The notes beneath the pieces were generated by a model that worked only from the letters and a program-made list of their open reading frames with translations, was not told the DNA's origin and did not search any database. Position numbers and translations under genes: made by a program. This document shows positions 44,181 through 53,097 of a stretch of DNA of 64,000 nucleotides, one piece after another. The DNA comes from Sorangiineae bacterium NIC37A_2 (GTDB taxonomy: Bacteria > Myxococcota_A > Polyangia > Polyangiales > Polyangiaceae), in NCBI GenBank assembly GCA_002085155.1, contig NASX01000027.1, forward strand, positions 1-64,000. Direction: 5' to 3'. Positions within the stretch are counted from its first letter, which is position 1. Each line of letters starts with the position of its first letter.

Positions 44181-46295
44181 TCAGTAGGCGACGCCGAGGA
44201 ACAGACGGACGTTCTGCGCCGTCTGCAAACCCGGCATGGACGCGCCGGTCGCGGTCGTCTCGTTCGAGAGGTACCCGAGGCCGCCCATCGGGAACAAAAC
44301 GCCGTACTGAATCATGGCGAAGAAGCCGCCGAGCTTTGACGGATCGTCGTTCAGCGAACCGTCCTTCGCTTGATAATAAGCCGTCGCGTTCAGCTCGATG
44401 CCGAGATCAGGCTGGTGCCCCGGGGTCTGCATGAACTGGGAGGCGCGGGTCCAGATCGCCTCGGCGCGTCCTCCGAGCCGCATTCCGTTCGCTTCCCGGA
44501 AGAAGTCGTACTGAACCGTCGGCTTGATGTAGTAGCTCCCCTGGACGCGGCTCAGGATGTGCCGGTTCAAGATCATGTCGACGCGGTACCCAGGGTGGAA
44601 CCGGAAGGTTGAGATGGTGTTGTCGCCGTTCTGAGGCTGCATCCCGTTCAAGCCGGGCACAAGACCGTCGACATCGGCGTCACCGCTCGCGTAGCCGATA
44701 TTCAGCCCGATCTTCAGGCGATCCTCGATGAAGAGCTGGCTGGCTTCGGCTGCAAAGCCCCATTGATTGACGCGCATATTGGCGTCTGCCTGAGGGCCAG
44801 AGGTGCTCGAGAGCACACTCACGCTCTGGTAGGTCCCCTGACGGGTCACAACCTCAGTGCCGAAGCGGAACTTCTTGTACTTCACCTCGGCGTAGAGATC
44901 AGGCGTCCAGATGTCCATGCCGCGCCGCACGTAGCCGCCAGCGCTCTCGCCCGGCTGACAGTCGAGCGCTGCCGCGCCGTTTGCGCACGTCGAAGAGGGC
45001 CCCGAGCGATCGTTGGCGATGCGCTGGAAGGCGTAGGTCAGGTAGAGACCGCCGCTGATGACGACGCCATCACGAGCCAAGATGCGCCGCTCGAGCTGAG
45101 GATCGACGCGGCGGAACAGCATCAGGTTCAAGGCCGAGACGTCATCGAACTGCGCCAGGTCGTAGGCCGGCTTGCCCTCTTGGACGAAGGCTTGGCTCGT
45201 CGCGCCTTCGTAAGGGAAGTCCCAGGCGAGCGCGCCATGGAGGCCGATCGACGGCAGGCCCGTCGAGACCATGATGCGATCGACGGTCGACTGCTGATCG
45301 CCGTCGATGTCATCACCCGCATTGTGCAGAAGGCCGAGGCCGAAGTGGTCGGGCATCCGGCCAAAGCGCACCTGACCAACAGGAGTCTCGTACTCGGCCC
45401 AGGCGCGCTTCACGTGCACGCTGTCGGAGAGGCTGTTGACGCCAGAGACGGGCGGATTCTGCGTCCAGCTCTCACCGCTGACAGGATAATATCCGCTGCG
45501 CTGCCCGACCGCGTAACCGCCGATATCAGGGTAGTTCGAGTACCCCTGGGCAGTCGAGCCCATCACGAGGTTGTCGAGGAAGTCGATCTGCGAGCGGATC
45601 CGCAGATTGTCGGAGATGATGATGGTGGGTTCGACGCGGAACCTGAGGTTCGCGCCCGCCTGAGTCGAGTTCGAGCAGCCGCGGTTCGCGTCGGCGACAT
45701 CGGTGCTCGATCCAGTGCCCGCCTCTTGCGGCGTGCAAGCTTCGGCGCCGTGGGTGGAGCCGGAGACGTCCTGGTAGTAATCGTCGAGCGGACGCGGCCA
45801 CATCGCGCTGCCGGGGGGATCGATCCGACCGAGCGAGAACTGGCTGAAGAGGTCGGCGCGCGTACGGAAGTAGCCGTGGATCTCGAGAGCGGGCCGGGTA
45901 TGCGTCCACCAGTCTTCCGCGAAGATGCGATCAGCGTCGATGTCGCGAGACGTGTCCGGCTGCTCTTCGCCGTAGGACGACTCGAGCGGCACAGCGACCT
46001 CGGGGGCTGCAGTCTTCTTGGCCCGACGCTTCGTCTTCGGCTCCGGTGCAGGCTCCGGAGTCGCCTCGGGAGCCGGACTTTGCTCCTCGACCACAGGGGC
46101 AGCATCTGTGGGGGCCGCTTCGACAGGGGCGGCAGGAGTCTCACCCGCAGGTGGCTCTGACGGATGCCCTTCGGTCTCGGGAGTGGCTCCGGGGTCGGCA
46201 TCTTGTGCCAACACAGGAGAAGCCACGAAAAACGCTGCGACGAGCGCGGGAGCGCTCGCTTTGGACAAGGCGGAAAGGGATCGTGTAGTTCTCAT
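44181..46295 (-). CDS. Porin-like outer-membrane protein, TIGR04551-like
   Basis: 704 residues. A signal sequence (ALVAAFFVASPVLAQ) is followed by an acidic Pro/Ala/Glu linker, then a large beta-rich domain from about 140. It starts near ALEIHGYFRTRADLFSQF and contains many alternating strands (FRFHPGYRVDMILN, QVRFGRMPDHFGLGLLH), ending in an aromatic residue (GVAY). It looks like a 16- or 18-stranded barrel. I associate it with the myxobacterial family TIGR04551, from memory and not by search. The ATG at 46295 begins the signal peptide; longer upstream frames are rejected. Role may be diffusion porin or surface structure. Confidence 0.8.
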   Translation of the reverse strand: MRTTRSLSALSKASAPALVAAFFVASPVLAQDADPGATPETEGHPSEPPAGETPAAPVEAAPTDAAPVVEEQSPAPEATPEPAPEPKTKRRAKKTAAPEVAVPLESSYGEEQPDTSRDIDADRIFAEDWWTHTRPALEIHGYFRTRADLFSQFSLGRIDPPGSAMWPRPLDDYYQDVSGSTHGAEACTPQEAGTGSSTDVADANRGCSNSTQAGANLRFRVEPTIIISDNLRIRSQIDFLDNLVMGSTAQGYSNYPDIGGYAVGQRSGYYPVSGESWTQNPPVSGVNSLSDSVHVKRAWAEYETPVGQVRFGRMPDHFGLGLLHNAGDDIDGDQQSTVDRIMVSTGLPSIGLHGALAWDFPYEGATSQAFVQEGKPAYDLAQFDDVSALNLMLFRRVDPQLERRILARDGVVISGGLYLTYAFQRIANDRSGPSSTCANGAAALDCQPGESAGGYVRRGMDIWTPDLYAEVKYKKFRFGTEVVTRQGTYQSVSVLSSTSGPQADANMRVNQWGFAAEASQLFIEDRLKIGLNIGYASGDADVDGLVPGLNGMQPQNGDNTISTFRFHPGYRVDMILNRHILSRVQGSYYIKPTVQYDFFREANGMRLGGRAEAIWTRASQFMQTPGHQPDLGIELNATAYYQAKDGSLNDDPSKLGGFFAMIQYGVLFPMGGLGYLSNETTATGASMPGLQTAQNVRLFLGVAY

Positions 46296-46506
46296 GGGCC
46301 CAGAGGGTGCGGGCCACTCGCGCGCCGCCCGCGGTCTTTCGCATGCACCCCGGGGCCCGTCAATGCCCGGGAAATCCCGTGCCCGAGCGCGACAAAAGCC
46401 CGTTGCGAGGAGCTGCTCACAATGAGAGCCTAGACGAGCGTGGAGGGCCCACCCCCGCGAGGCGCGGGGTGTCCGCGCCATCATTCGGCCGCCCACGAAC
46501 AACCCT

Positions 46507-47964
46507 ATGCGCCAAAGTCTCCCCATGAAATCTGGCCGACTGAGCTCGAGAGCGGTCGCTCTTCTCCTCTCTCTCGTCGTTGCGTCGCCCGCGCTCGCAC
46601 AACAATTCGAATCCGAGGTCTCGGCGGAGCGCTTCGATCCCGCCCCCGGCACCAACAATTTCCTCATCACGCGCGGCGCGCGCATGGATGGCAATTTGCG
46701 CTACACGGTAGGCCTTTATGGCGCCTACGGGAACGAGTCGATCATCGTCCGGACGCGCACCGTGGATGCAGCGAACTCGGTCCGTTACGCCGTCGTCGAG
46801 AATATGCTCACCGGCAGCCTGGTCGGGAGCCTCGTCATCATCCCGGAGCTCCAGGTCGGCCTGAAAGTTCCAGTCACGTGGGTGAGTGGAGCGGGTGTGC
46901 CCGGAGCCGTCGGCCAAGGGCCCCTGCGTGAGCCGGTGAACACAGTCGGGCTCGGCGACGTCCAGCTCGAAGTCAAAGGCCGCTTCTATGGTGACGCGAA
47001 TTCGCCACTGGCGCTCGGCGCTTACGCCTTCTTCGGGGCCCCGACGGGCAATCTGACGGCCCCCGGAACGTACATCGGCAACGCCTCCGTGGCGGGCGGC
47101 GGCGCCGTCATCGTCGACTACAAGACCGGTCCCCTCGGGATCGCGGTGAACCTCGGCGGCGTCTACCGCGAGGAGGCTCAGGTCGGCGTCACGATGCTCG
47201 GCGGCGAGGCGCGCTACAGCTTGGCCGCCTCCTTCGAGGCGACCCCGATCCTCAGGATCATCGGCGACGTCTTTGGAAGCACGAACTTCTCTTCAGGTCC
47301 CGCGACCTCGCTCGAAGGCGACCTCGGCATCCAAATCACCCCCATCAGCTCCAAGATCTCGGTGACGGCCGGTGGCGGCGCCGGCATTCTGCGCGGCATC
47401 GGAACTCCGGCCGCCCGCGGTCTGATCGGGATCATCTACGACTCGAAGGTCCTCGATCGCGACGGCGATCACATCACCGACGATCGGGATGCCTGCCCGG
47501 ACGATCCGGAAGATCTCGACGGGTTCGAGGACGGCGACGGCTGTCCCGATCTCGATAACGACGCCGACGGCATCCCCGACAGCGTCGACAAATGCCCCAA
47601 CGCCGCCGAGGATCTCGACGGATTCGAGGACAAAGATGGCTGCCCTGATCCCGACAATGACGGCGACGGCATCCCCGACGTCAACGACCATTGCCCACTC
47701 GAGCCCGAAACCAAAAATGGATTCGACGACGCCGATGGTTGTCCGGACGTCAAAGACACCGACGGTGACGGCGTGCCCGATGAGCTCGACAAGTGCCCCG
47801 AAGAGCCTGAGGACACCGATGGCTTCGAGGACACGGACGGCTGCCCCGATCCCGACAACGACGGCGACGGCATTCCTGACACGGAAGACGAGTGCAGCGA
47901 GCTCCCCGAAGACGGCAAGGGTAAGGGCGCTGAAAAGACAGACGGTTGCCCGATCGACGCGTGA
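46507..47964 (+). CDS. Outer-membrane protein with thrombospondin type 3 repeats
   Basis: 485 residues. The signal peptide ends SPALAQ. Residues about 30-310 form a beta-rich region with Gly-rich strands, like the N-terminal barrel of OmpA-like myxobacterial proteins. Residues about 315-475 are Ca-binding TSP3 repeats with the DxDxDGxxD pattern (DNDGDGIPD, DTDGDGVPDELDKC), each with paired Cys/Asp. The C-terminal OmpA peptidoglycan domain that usually follows is missing; the protein stops soon after the repeats. Start is ATG 46507 or 46525. It is followed after 18 bp by the glycosyltransferase gene on the same strand. Confidence 0.85.
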   Translation: MRQSLPMKSGRLSSRAVALLLSLVVASPALAQQFESEVSAERFDPAPGTNNFLITRGARMDGNLRYTVGLYGAYGNESIIVRTRTVDAANSVRYAVVENMLTGSLVGSLVIIPELQVGLKVPVTWVSGAGVPGAVGQGPLREPVNTVGLGDVQLEVKGRFYGDANSPLALGAYAFFGAPTGNLTAPGTYIGNASVAGGGAVIVDYKTGPLGIAVNLGGVYREEAQVGVTMLGGEARYSLAASFEATPILRIIGDVFGSTNFSSGPATSLEGDLGIQITPISSKISVTAGGGAGILRGIGTPAARGLIGIIYDSKVLDRDGDHITDDRDACPDDPEDLDGFEDGDGCPDLDNDADGIPDSVDKCPNAAEDLDGFEDKDGCPDPDNDGDGIPDVNDHCPLEPETKNGFDDADGCPDVKDTDGDGVPDELDKCPEEPEDTDGFEDTDGCPDPDNDGDGIPDTEDECSELPEDGKGKGAEKTDGCPIDA

Positions 47965-47982
47965 GACAAGGGTGAGGTTCTC

Positions 47983-49143
47983 GTGACCGGGATCCAAAGA
48001 GGAGAGGCAAAAAAAGACGGAGCCTCTCCTCTGCCCACGGTCCAGTTCGTTTCGAAATCGATCGGACCTCCCTTCCGCGACGGAACCAAGTGTTTCGTCC
48101 GCGATCTGACGAATCACCTCGAGACCGTGCACCCGCTCGTGCTCGGCACTTCCGAGGATTGTTCAGAGCTCCAGGCCGAGCGGGTCCCGCTCTACGACGG
48201 AAGAGGCCATTTCGCGCCAGGGCTGCGCGACAACATGAAGGCCTTCTTGTGGCTTCTGACTCGCTCCCGCGCGAATCTCTGGCACTTCGTGTTCGCGCCG
48301 AACCCTCGCTCCAGCCAAATGGCCCGCGCGCTCGGCTGGCTCAGGCGTGTGCCCAGTATTCAGACCGTCGCGTCTCCGCCGCGCACTTTCGAAAGTCCCG
48401 CGCGCCTCCTGTTCGGTGATCGAGTCGTGACCCAGAGTCGCTGGACGCGCGATCGCTTCTTCGATGCATACCGCGCGCTCGGCCAGGAGCCGCCTCCGAT
48501 CGAGGTCATCCCGCCGATCGCTCCGGCCGTCCCGACTCCTTCTCCTGAGGCCATCGCTCGCGTGCGGAGCGCCCTCGAGGTCAGCCCGGAGGACGAGCTC
48601 CTCGTCTACCCGGGCGATCTCGAGATGAGCCAAGGCGCGGACCGCGTCGCGCTCCTAGCCAAGGAGCTCACACAAAGAACGACGCTCAAACGAACGACCG
48701 TCGTGTTCGCCTATCGGAACAAGACGCCCCGCGCCGCTCTGCGCGCTCGGGAACTCTCCGAGGCCCTGTCCGGCACCGGGGCCCGCTTTCTCCCCGAAAC
48801 GCCGGACATTCACGCCTTGCTCCGCACCGCCACAGCCATCCTGTTCCCGGTGGATGACCTCTACGGCAAGGTCGACATGCCCATCGTGCTCCTCGAAGCG
48901 ATCCGCCTCGGCACCCCCATCATCACGAGCGGGGAGGGCCCGCTCGGCGAGCTGACTCGCGCCCACCACCATCCCTTCGAAATCCCGACCTGGCTCGAAA
49001 CGATCGGAGCGATTCTTCGCGGCAAGGATCGCGAGCCTCCGCCCAGAGATCTCGGGCCCCACGAGCCCGAAGCTGTAGCCCGCGCCTACGAAACTCTCTA
49101 CGAAGAGCTGCTCTCCCCGAGGAAAAAGGGCCGGGCCGGCTGA
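47983..49143 (+). CDS. GT4-like glycosyltransferase
   Basis: 386 residues with a GTG start. Two Rossmann-like halves of the GT-B fold: an N-terminal half beginning TVQFVSKSIGPPFRDGTK, and a C-terminal half with ELLVYPGDLEMSQGADRV and the donor-side stretch PIVLLEAIRLGTPIITSG, the usual E-x7-E position of family GT4. No signal peptide or membrane segment is present. The acceptor is unknown; polysaccharide or lipid glycosylation are options. It lies between the TSP3 protein and alaS. Confidence 0.82.
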   Translation: MTGIQRGEAKKDGASPLPTVQFVSKSIGPPFRDGTKCFVRDLTNHLETVHPLVLGTSEDCSELQAERVPLYDGRGHFAPGLRDNMKAFLWLLTRSRANLWHFVFAPNPRSSQMARALGWLRRVPSIQTVASPPRTFESPARLLFGDRVVTQSRWTRDRFFDAYRALGQEPPPIEVIPPIAPAVPTPSPEAIARVRSALEVSPEDELLVYPGDLEMSQGADRVALLAKELTQRTTLKRTTVVFAYRNKTPRAALRARELSEALSGTGARFLPETPDIHALLRTATAILFPVDDLYGKVDMPIVLLEAIRLGTPIITSGEGPLGELTRAHHHPFEIPTWLETIGAILRGKDREPPPRDLGPHEPEAVARAYETLYEELLSPRKKGRAG

Positions 49144-49205
49144 TTTTTCGTGCCCCGGGCGGGCCACGCTCGCCCCCAACCTGTGCTAAGCGAGGGGCCC
49201 GCTCC

Positions 49206-51878
49206 ATGGCGAAGACCACCTCCGAAATCCGCAGCGCCTTCCTCGAATTCTTCGCCCGAAATGGGCACGAGATCGTTCCGAGCGCGTCCCTCATTCCCCA
49301 AAACGATCCCACGTTGCTCTTCAACAACGCGGGCATGGTGCAGTTCAAGGACGTCTTCACCGGACAACAAACGCGCCCTTACAAGCGCGCCGCCTCGAGC
49401 CAGAAGTGCATCCGCATCAGCGGCAAGCACAATGACCTCGAAGAGGTCGGCCCTTCCCCGCGGCACCAGACCTTCTTCGAGATGCTCGGAAACTTCTCCT
49501 TCGGCGATTATTTCAAAGAGGAAGCGATCGTGTTCGCTTGGGAGTTTCTGACGAAAGACCTCGATCTGCCGAAGGAGCGCCTCGCGTTTACGTACTTCCG
49601 CGGCGAAGAGGGCATCGAGCCCGACTACGAAGCGCGCGATCTCTGGAAGAAGGTCACCGGCTTCGGCGACGACCGCATCCAGGGGCTCGGCATGGCCGAC
49701 AACTTCTGGTCCATGGGCGACACCGGTCCCTGTGGTCCGTGCAGTGAGATCTACTTCTATCGCGGAGACAACCCGAGCGCCCAGCCCTTCTCCGATCAGC
49801 AAGCGCCCGACGGGAGCGGCTGGATGGAGATCTGGAACCTCGTGTTCATGCAGTTCGAGCGCTCCCTTGTGGACGGCAAGGGAGTTCTCGCTCCGCTGCC
49901 GCGCCCGAGCATCGACACGGGCGCGGGTCTCGAGCGCCTGGCGAGCGTCGTCCAGGGGGTGAGCTCGAACTACGGCGTCGACCTCCTCAGCGGACTCGTT
50001 GAGCTCACGGCGGAGATCGCAAAAAAGCCCTACGGCGCCTCGATGTCGCCCGACGACGTGAGCATGCGCGTCGTCGCCGACCACGCGCGCACCACCGCCT
50101 TCTTGATCGCAGAGGGGATTCTCCCGGAGAAAACTGGGCGCGAGTACGTACTCCGGCGAGTCATGCGCCGCGCCATTCGTCACGGACACCGTCTCGGCAT
50201 TCGCGAACCCTTCTTGCACCTGGTGGCCGAGCGAGTGGTCGATACGATGGGCGACCACTACCCGGAGCTCCGCGAGCGCGCTGAGCTGATCAAGAGCGTC
50301 GCCGAAGGCGAGGAAGTGCGCTTCCGCCAGACGATCGAGCGCGGACTCGGACTTCTGGATGAGAAGTTTGAGGCCATGGAGCGCGAAGGCAAGACGGAGC
50401 TCGACGGCCGCTCCGCGTTCATGCTCTTCGATACCTACGGCTTCCCCGTCGATCTGACCGCAGTCGTGTGCCGCGAGCGTGGGCTCACCGTCGATATGGC
50501 GGGTTACGAGGAGGCGCTCAAGGAGGCGCGCGATCGCTCCAAGTTCGACGGACCTGGAGACGCCGTACAAGGCGTCTACCGCGAGGCCCGAGCCCTCGTT
50601 CCCGGCGAAAATGTGGCCTTTACGGGCTACGATCGCGACACCGACCAAGGGCGCATCGTGGCGCTGATTGTGGACGGAAAGCTCGTCCAGGAGGCTGAGC
50701 CCGGCAGCACCGTCGAGGTCGTCACCGAGCGCACCCCCTTCTACGGCGCTGGCGGCGGCCAGATCGGCGATCACGGCGAAATCCGCGTCGGAGAAGCGAG
50801 GGTCACCGTCGACGATACCGAAAAGCCCCTCACTGGCCTCGTGGTCCATCAGGGCAAGCTCGAGGGCGGCCCGATCCGCGTCGGTGACGAGGCACAGCTC
50901 GCGATCGATCGCGAACGGCGCGAGGCCACTCGCCGGAACCACTCCGCGACCCACCTCGTCCACTACGCCCTGCGCAAGGTGCTCGGCGGCCATGCGCAGC
51001 AGAAGGGCTCTTTGGTCGGTCCCGATCGGCTCCGCTTCGACTTCACGCACAACAGTCCGCTCGAACCCGATGAGATCAAAGAGATCGAGCAGATCGTGAA
51101 CCGAATCATCCTTGAGAATCACCCCATCCGCACCGAAGTGCTCAGCATGGCAGAAGCGAAGACGCGCGGAGCCATGATGATCTTCGAGGAGAAGTACGGC
51201 GACACCGTGCGCCTGCTCACGATGGGCCCCTCTGTTGAGCTCTGCGGCGGAACGCACGCCCGCGAGACCGGAGAGCTGGGTCTTTTCAAGATCACGAGTG
51301 AACAAGGCGTCGCAGCCGGCGTGCGCCGCCTCTTCGCGACGACCGGCCTCGGCTCCCTCGCTTATGTCCACGACTACGAGGCGAAGCTCAAGAGCGCCCT
51401 CGAGCTCACCAAGGCGACTCCGGACACCCTGACCGAAAAGATTGAGAAGCTCCTCGAACGCCAAAAGAAGCTCGAGCAGGAGATCCAGGCCCTCGAGAAG
51501 AAGCTGATCACGGGCGGCGGCGGGGGCATCGATGCCCTCCTCTCCCAGGCGCGCGAGATCGGTGGTGTGAAGGTGCTCGGCGTGCGCGTCGAGATCACGA
51601 ATCGAGAAGCGCTCCGCGAGCTCGCCGAACAACTCCGTGACAAACTTGGCGACGCTATCGTCCTCGTGGGAGCACCGGACGGCGACAAAGCCTCTCTCGT
51701 GCTCATGGTCTCGAAGTCCATCACCGACCGCTACCGGGCCGGCGATCTGATCAAGGCCGTCGCCGCCCACGTCGGCGGCAGCGGCGGCGGGCGCCCCGAT
51801 ATGGCCCAAGCCGGCGGGCCGAACGTCGCCGGCCTCGGCGCCGCCCTGGAGGCGATTTACGGGGTCGTTCAGGCGTAA
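49206..51878 (+). CDS. alaS: Alanine-tRNA ligase
   Basis: 890 residues, full length. Charges tRNA-Ala and edits Ser/Gly mischarging. The class II aminoacylation core starts at the N-terminus (IRSAFLEFFARNGHEIVPS, NPTLLFNNAGM-like region), and the editing domain holds zinc ligands in HSATHLVH and CGGTHARETG. The C-terminal coiled coil and the C-Ala domain (about 780-890, with GGSGGGRPDMAQAGG) are complete. The ATG is at 49206. It is followed after 15 bp by the SRPBCC gene. Confidence 0.98.
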   Translation: MAKTTSEIRSAFLEFFARNGHEIVPSASLIPQNDPTLLFNNAGMVQFKDVFTGQQTRPYKRAASSQKCIRISGKHNDLEEVGPSPRHQTFFEMLGNFSFGDYFKEEAIVFAWEFLTKDLDLPKERLAFTYFRGEEGIEPDYEARDLWKKVTGFGDDRIQGLGMADNFWSMGDTGPCGPCSEIYFYRGDNPSAQPFSDQQAPDGSGWMEIWNLVFMQFERSLVDGKGVLAPLPRPSIDTGAGLERLASVVQGVSSNYGVDLLSGLVELTAEIAKKPYGASMSPDDVSMRVVADHARTTAFLIAEGILPEKTGREYVLRRVMRRAIRHGHRLGIREPFLHLVAERVVDTMGDHYPELRERAELIKSVAEGEEVRFRQTIERGLGLLDEKFEAMEREGKTELDGRSAFMLFDTYGFPVDLTAVVCRERGLTVDMAGYEEALKEARDRSKFDGPGDAVQGVYREARALVPGENVAFTGYDRDTDQGRIVALIVDGKLVQEAEPGSTVEVVTERTPFYGAGGGQIGDHGEIRVGEARVTVDDTEKPLTGLVVHQGKLEGGPIRVGDEAQLAIDRERREATRRNHSATHLVHYALRKVLGGHAQQKGSLVGPDRLRFDFTHNSPLEPDEIKEIEQIVNRIILENHPIRTEVLSMAEAKTRGAMMIFEEKYGDTVRLLTMGPSVELCGGTHARETGELGLFKITSEQGVAAGVRRLFATTGLGSLAYVHDYEAKLKSALELTKATPDTLTEKIEKLLERQKKLEQEIQALEKKLITGGGGGIDALLSQAREIGGVKVLGVRVEITNREALRELAEQLRDKLGDAIVLVGAPDGDKASLVLMVSKSITDRYRAGDLIKAVAAHVGGSGGGRPDMAQAGGPNVAGLGAALEAIYGVVQA

Positions 51879-51893
51879 AAGGAGAGCCCACCC

Positions 51894-52673
51894 GTGACGA
51901 CGATTGAGGTCACCCGCCGCATCGAGGTCTCAGCACCAGCCCTCTGGAGCTACCTCTCGACGGCGAGTGGCCTCAGCACTTGGCACGCGGACGTCGTCAC
52001 CGGCAGCCTGCGCGAAGGCCTCTTCATCGCGAAATACCCGACCCTCGGCGCTGAGCTGCCGTTGAAGGTCGAGAGCCAGGCGCCGGGCCGCATGGTTCTC
52101 TTACGAGCCGGGCAGAGTCAGGTGAGCCTTTCCCTCGAATCGACCGATCCGGCGACCTCCCTCGTGCGCATCAGTCACGCGGGCCTCGAGCCGACCGACG
52201 ATCTCGGCGGCTTTCGGTCGTCCTGGGCCCTAGCGCTCGCGCTCCTCGATCTCGCCGCTACCGCCCACCCGGGCCACTCCCGGAGCGTCTTGTGGTTCTT
52301 CGAGCGCGTGCCCGTACCCGCCGCCCTCGCCCATTATTACTTCTCCACGCGCCAAGGTCTCGCGGCTTGGCTCGGCGAGACTCCCTCAGATATCGGCCCG
52401 ACCGGCAGTCCGCTCCGGATTCGTCTGTCCCCCGAGCTGACCTTGAGCGGGGAGGTTCTCTGCCATGAACCGGGGCGAGACCTGTGTTTCTCTTGGCGTG
52501 AACTGGATAGTGCCGCGCTCACACTCCGCACACTGCCCGCCGGCCCCAGCGAACGCCAAATCGCCATCTCCTACTCGAGCTTCTCGAAAGCCTATAGCGA
52601 TCGCCCGCGCCCTGAGCTCGCTGCCGCGATGAAACGACTCGGCGAACGGCTCCGCAGCGTCGGAAAGAGCTAG
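51894..52673 (+). CDS. Protein with two SRPBCC-like domains
   Basis: 259 residues with a GTG start. The N-terminal half (TIEVTRRIEVSAPALWSYLS, about 1-125) has the SRPBCC/AHSA1 beginning in which a beta strand is followed by helix entry; the second half from about 135 repeats the plan (PVPAALAHYYFSTRQGLAAW). SRPBCC folds bind hydrophobic ligands or act as Hsp90 co-activators (AHA1). Which applies here is unknown. It lies 15 bp after alaS and is probably cotranscribed with it. Confidence 0.75.
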   Translation: MTTIEVTRRIEVSAPALWSYLSTASGLSTWHADVVTGSLREGLFIAKYPTLGAELPLKVESQAPGRMVLLRAGQSQVSLSLESTDPATSLVRISHAGLEPTDDLGGFRSSWALALALLDLAATAHPGHSRSVLWFFERVPVPAALAHYYFSTRQGLAAWLGETPSDIGPTGSPLRIRLSPELTLSGEVLCHEPGRDLCFSWRELDSAALTLRTLPAGPSERQIAISYSSFSKAYSDRPRPELAAAMKRLGERLRSVGKS

Positions 52674-53097
52674 AGTGGCTCGGAGAGCCCCGCACCATGA
52701 GCCGACCCAAACGCCCTGTTTGAGCCGGCCCACGGTTCAGTGCTCCATACTCGGACGACGGGCCAAAGATCGAGGTTCGAAAACACTTCTCATCCTCCAC
52801 CGGACGGGCGCGCATTTGACCCTTCGGCCAAGGATGTTTTCCGCGCTGCGCGCGTTCGCCGTTGTTTCGTGGCGTGCTGACCGCTGGGCCAAATACCTAG
52901 TGAGCATTTGATGTGCACGGGTCTTCTTGGTGGAGCTTGACTGATCGCTATAGAGTGGAATGTGAGCTGGCTCGCAAATTTGACCCGTCTTCCAGTGCAG
53001 TTTGTTGATTAAGAGTATCTCGCAAGAGCCGTTAGCCCTGAAAGGGAAGACTTAAGTTCAGGCTGTGAGGAGCTCAGCCTGAACGAACGGAAATCCA
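52674..53097. other. Intergenic region upstream of the ParA operon
   Basis: 424 bp without a credible gene. It is less GC-rich than the flanks towards its right end (52890-53050), as expected for a promoter. A hairpin lies near the end (53056-53084). TTGACC at 52980 is a possible -35, but no convincing -10 follows at the right distance. Confidence 0.5.
53056..53084 (+). promoter_or_regulatory. Leader hairpin before the ParA-roadblock operon
   Basis: A perfect 9-bp inverted repeat (GTTCAGGCT / AGCCTGAAC, 11-nt loop) ends 13 bp before the first start codon, close to the GGAAA ribosome-binding site. It could block translation, stabilise the mRNA or be a protein-binding site. Confidence 0.45.

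Noticed and set aside
44763-46160. 465-codon plus-strand frame opposite the porin-like gene
   Set aside because: The minus-strand gene has a signal peptide and beta-strand pattern; the opposite frame has neither.
49098-51809. 903-codon open frame antisense to alaS
   Set aside because: The plus strand encodes a complete AlaS. High GC content produces long antisense frames. Its product has no recognisable domain.
52675-52911. 78-codon frame after the SRPBCC gene
   Set aside because: No ribosome-binding site, no recognisable protein features, and falling GC content typical of a promoter region.
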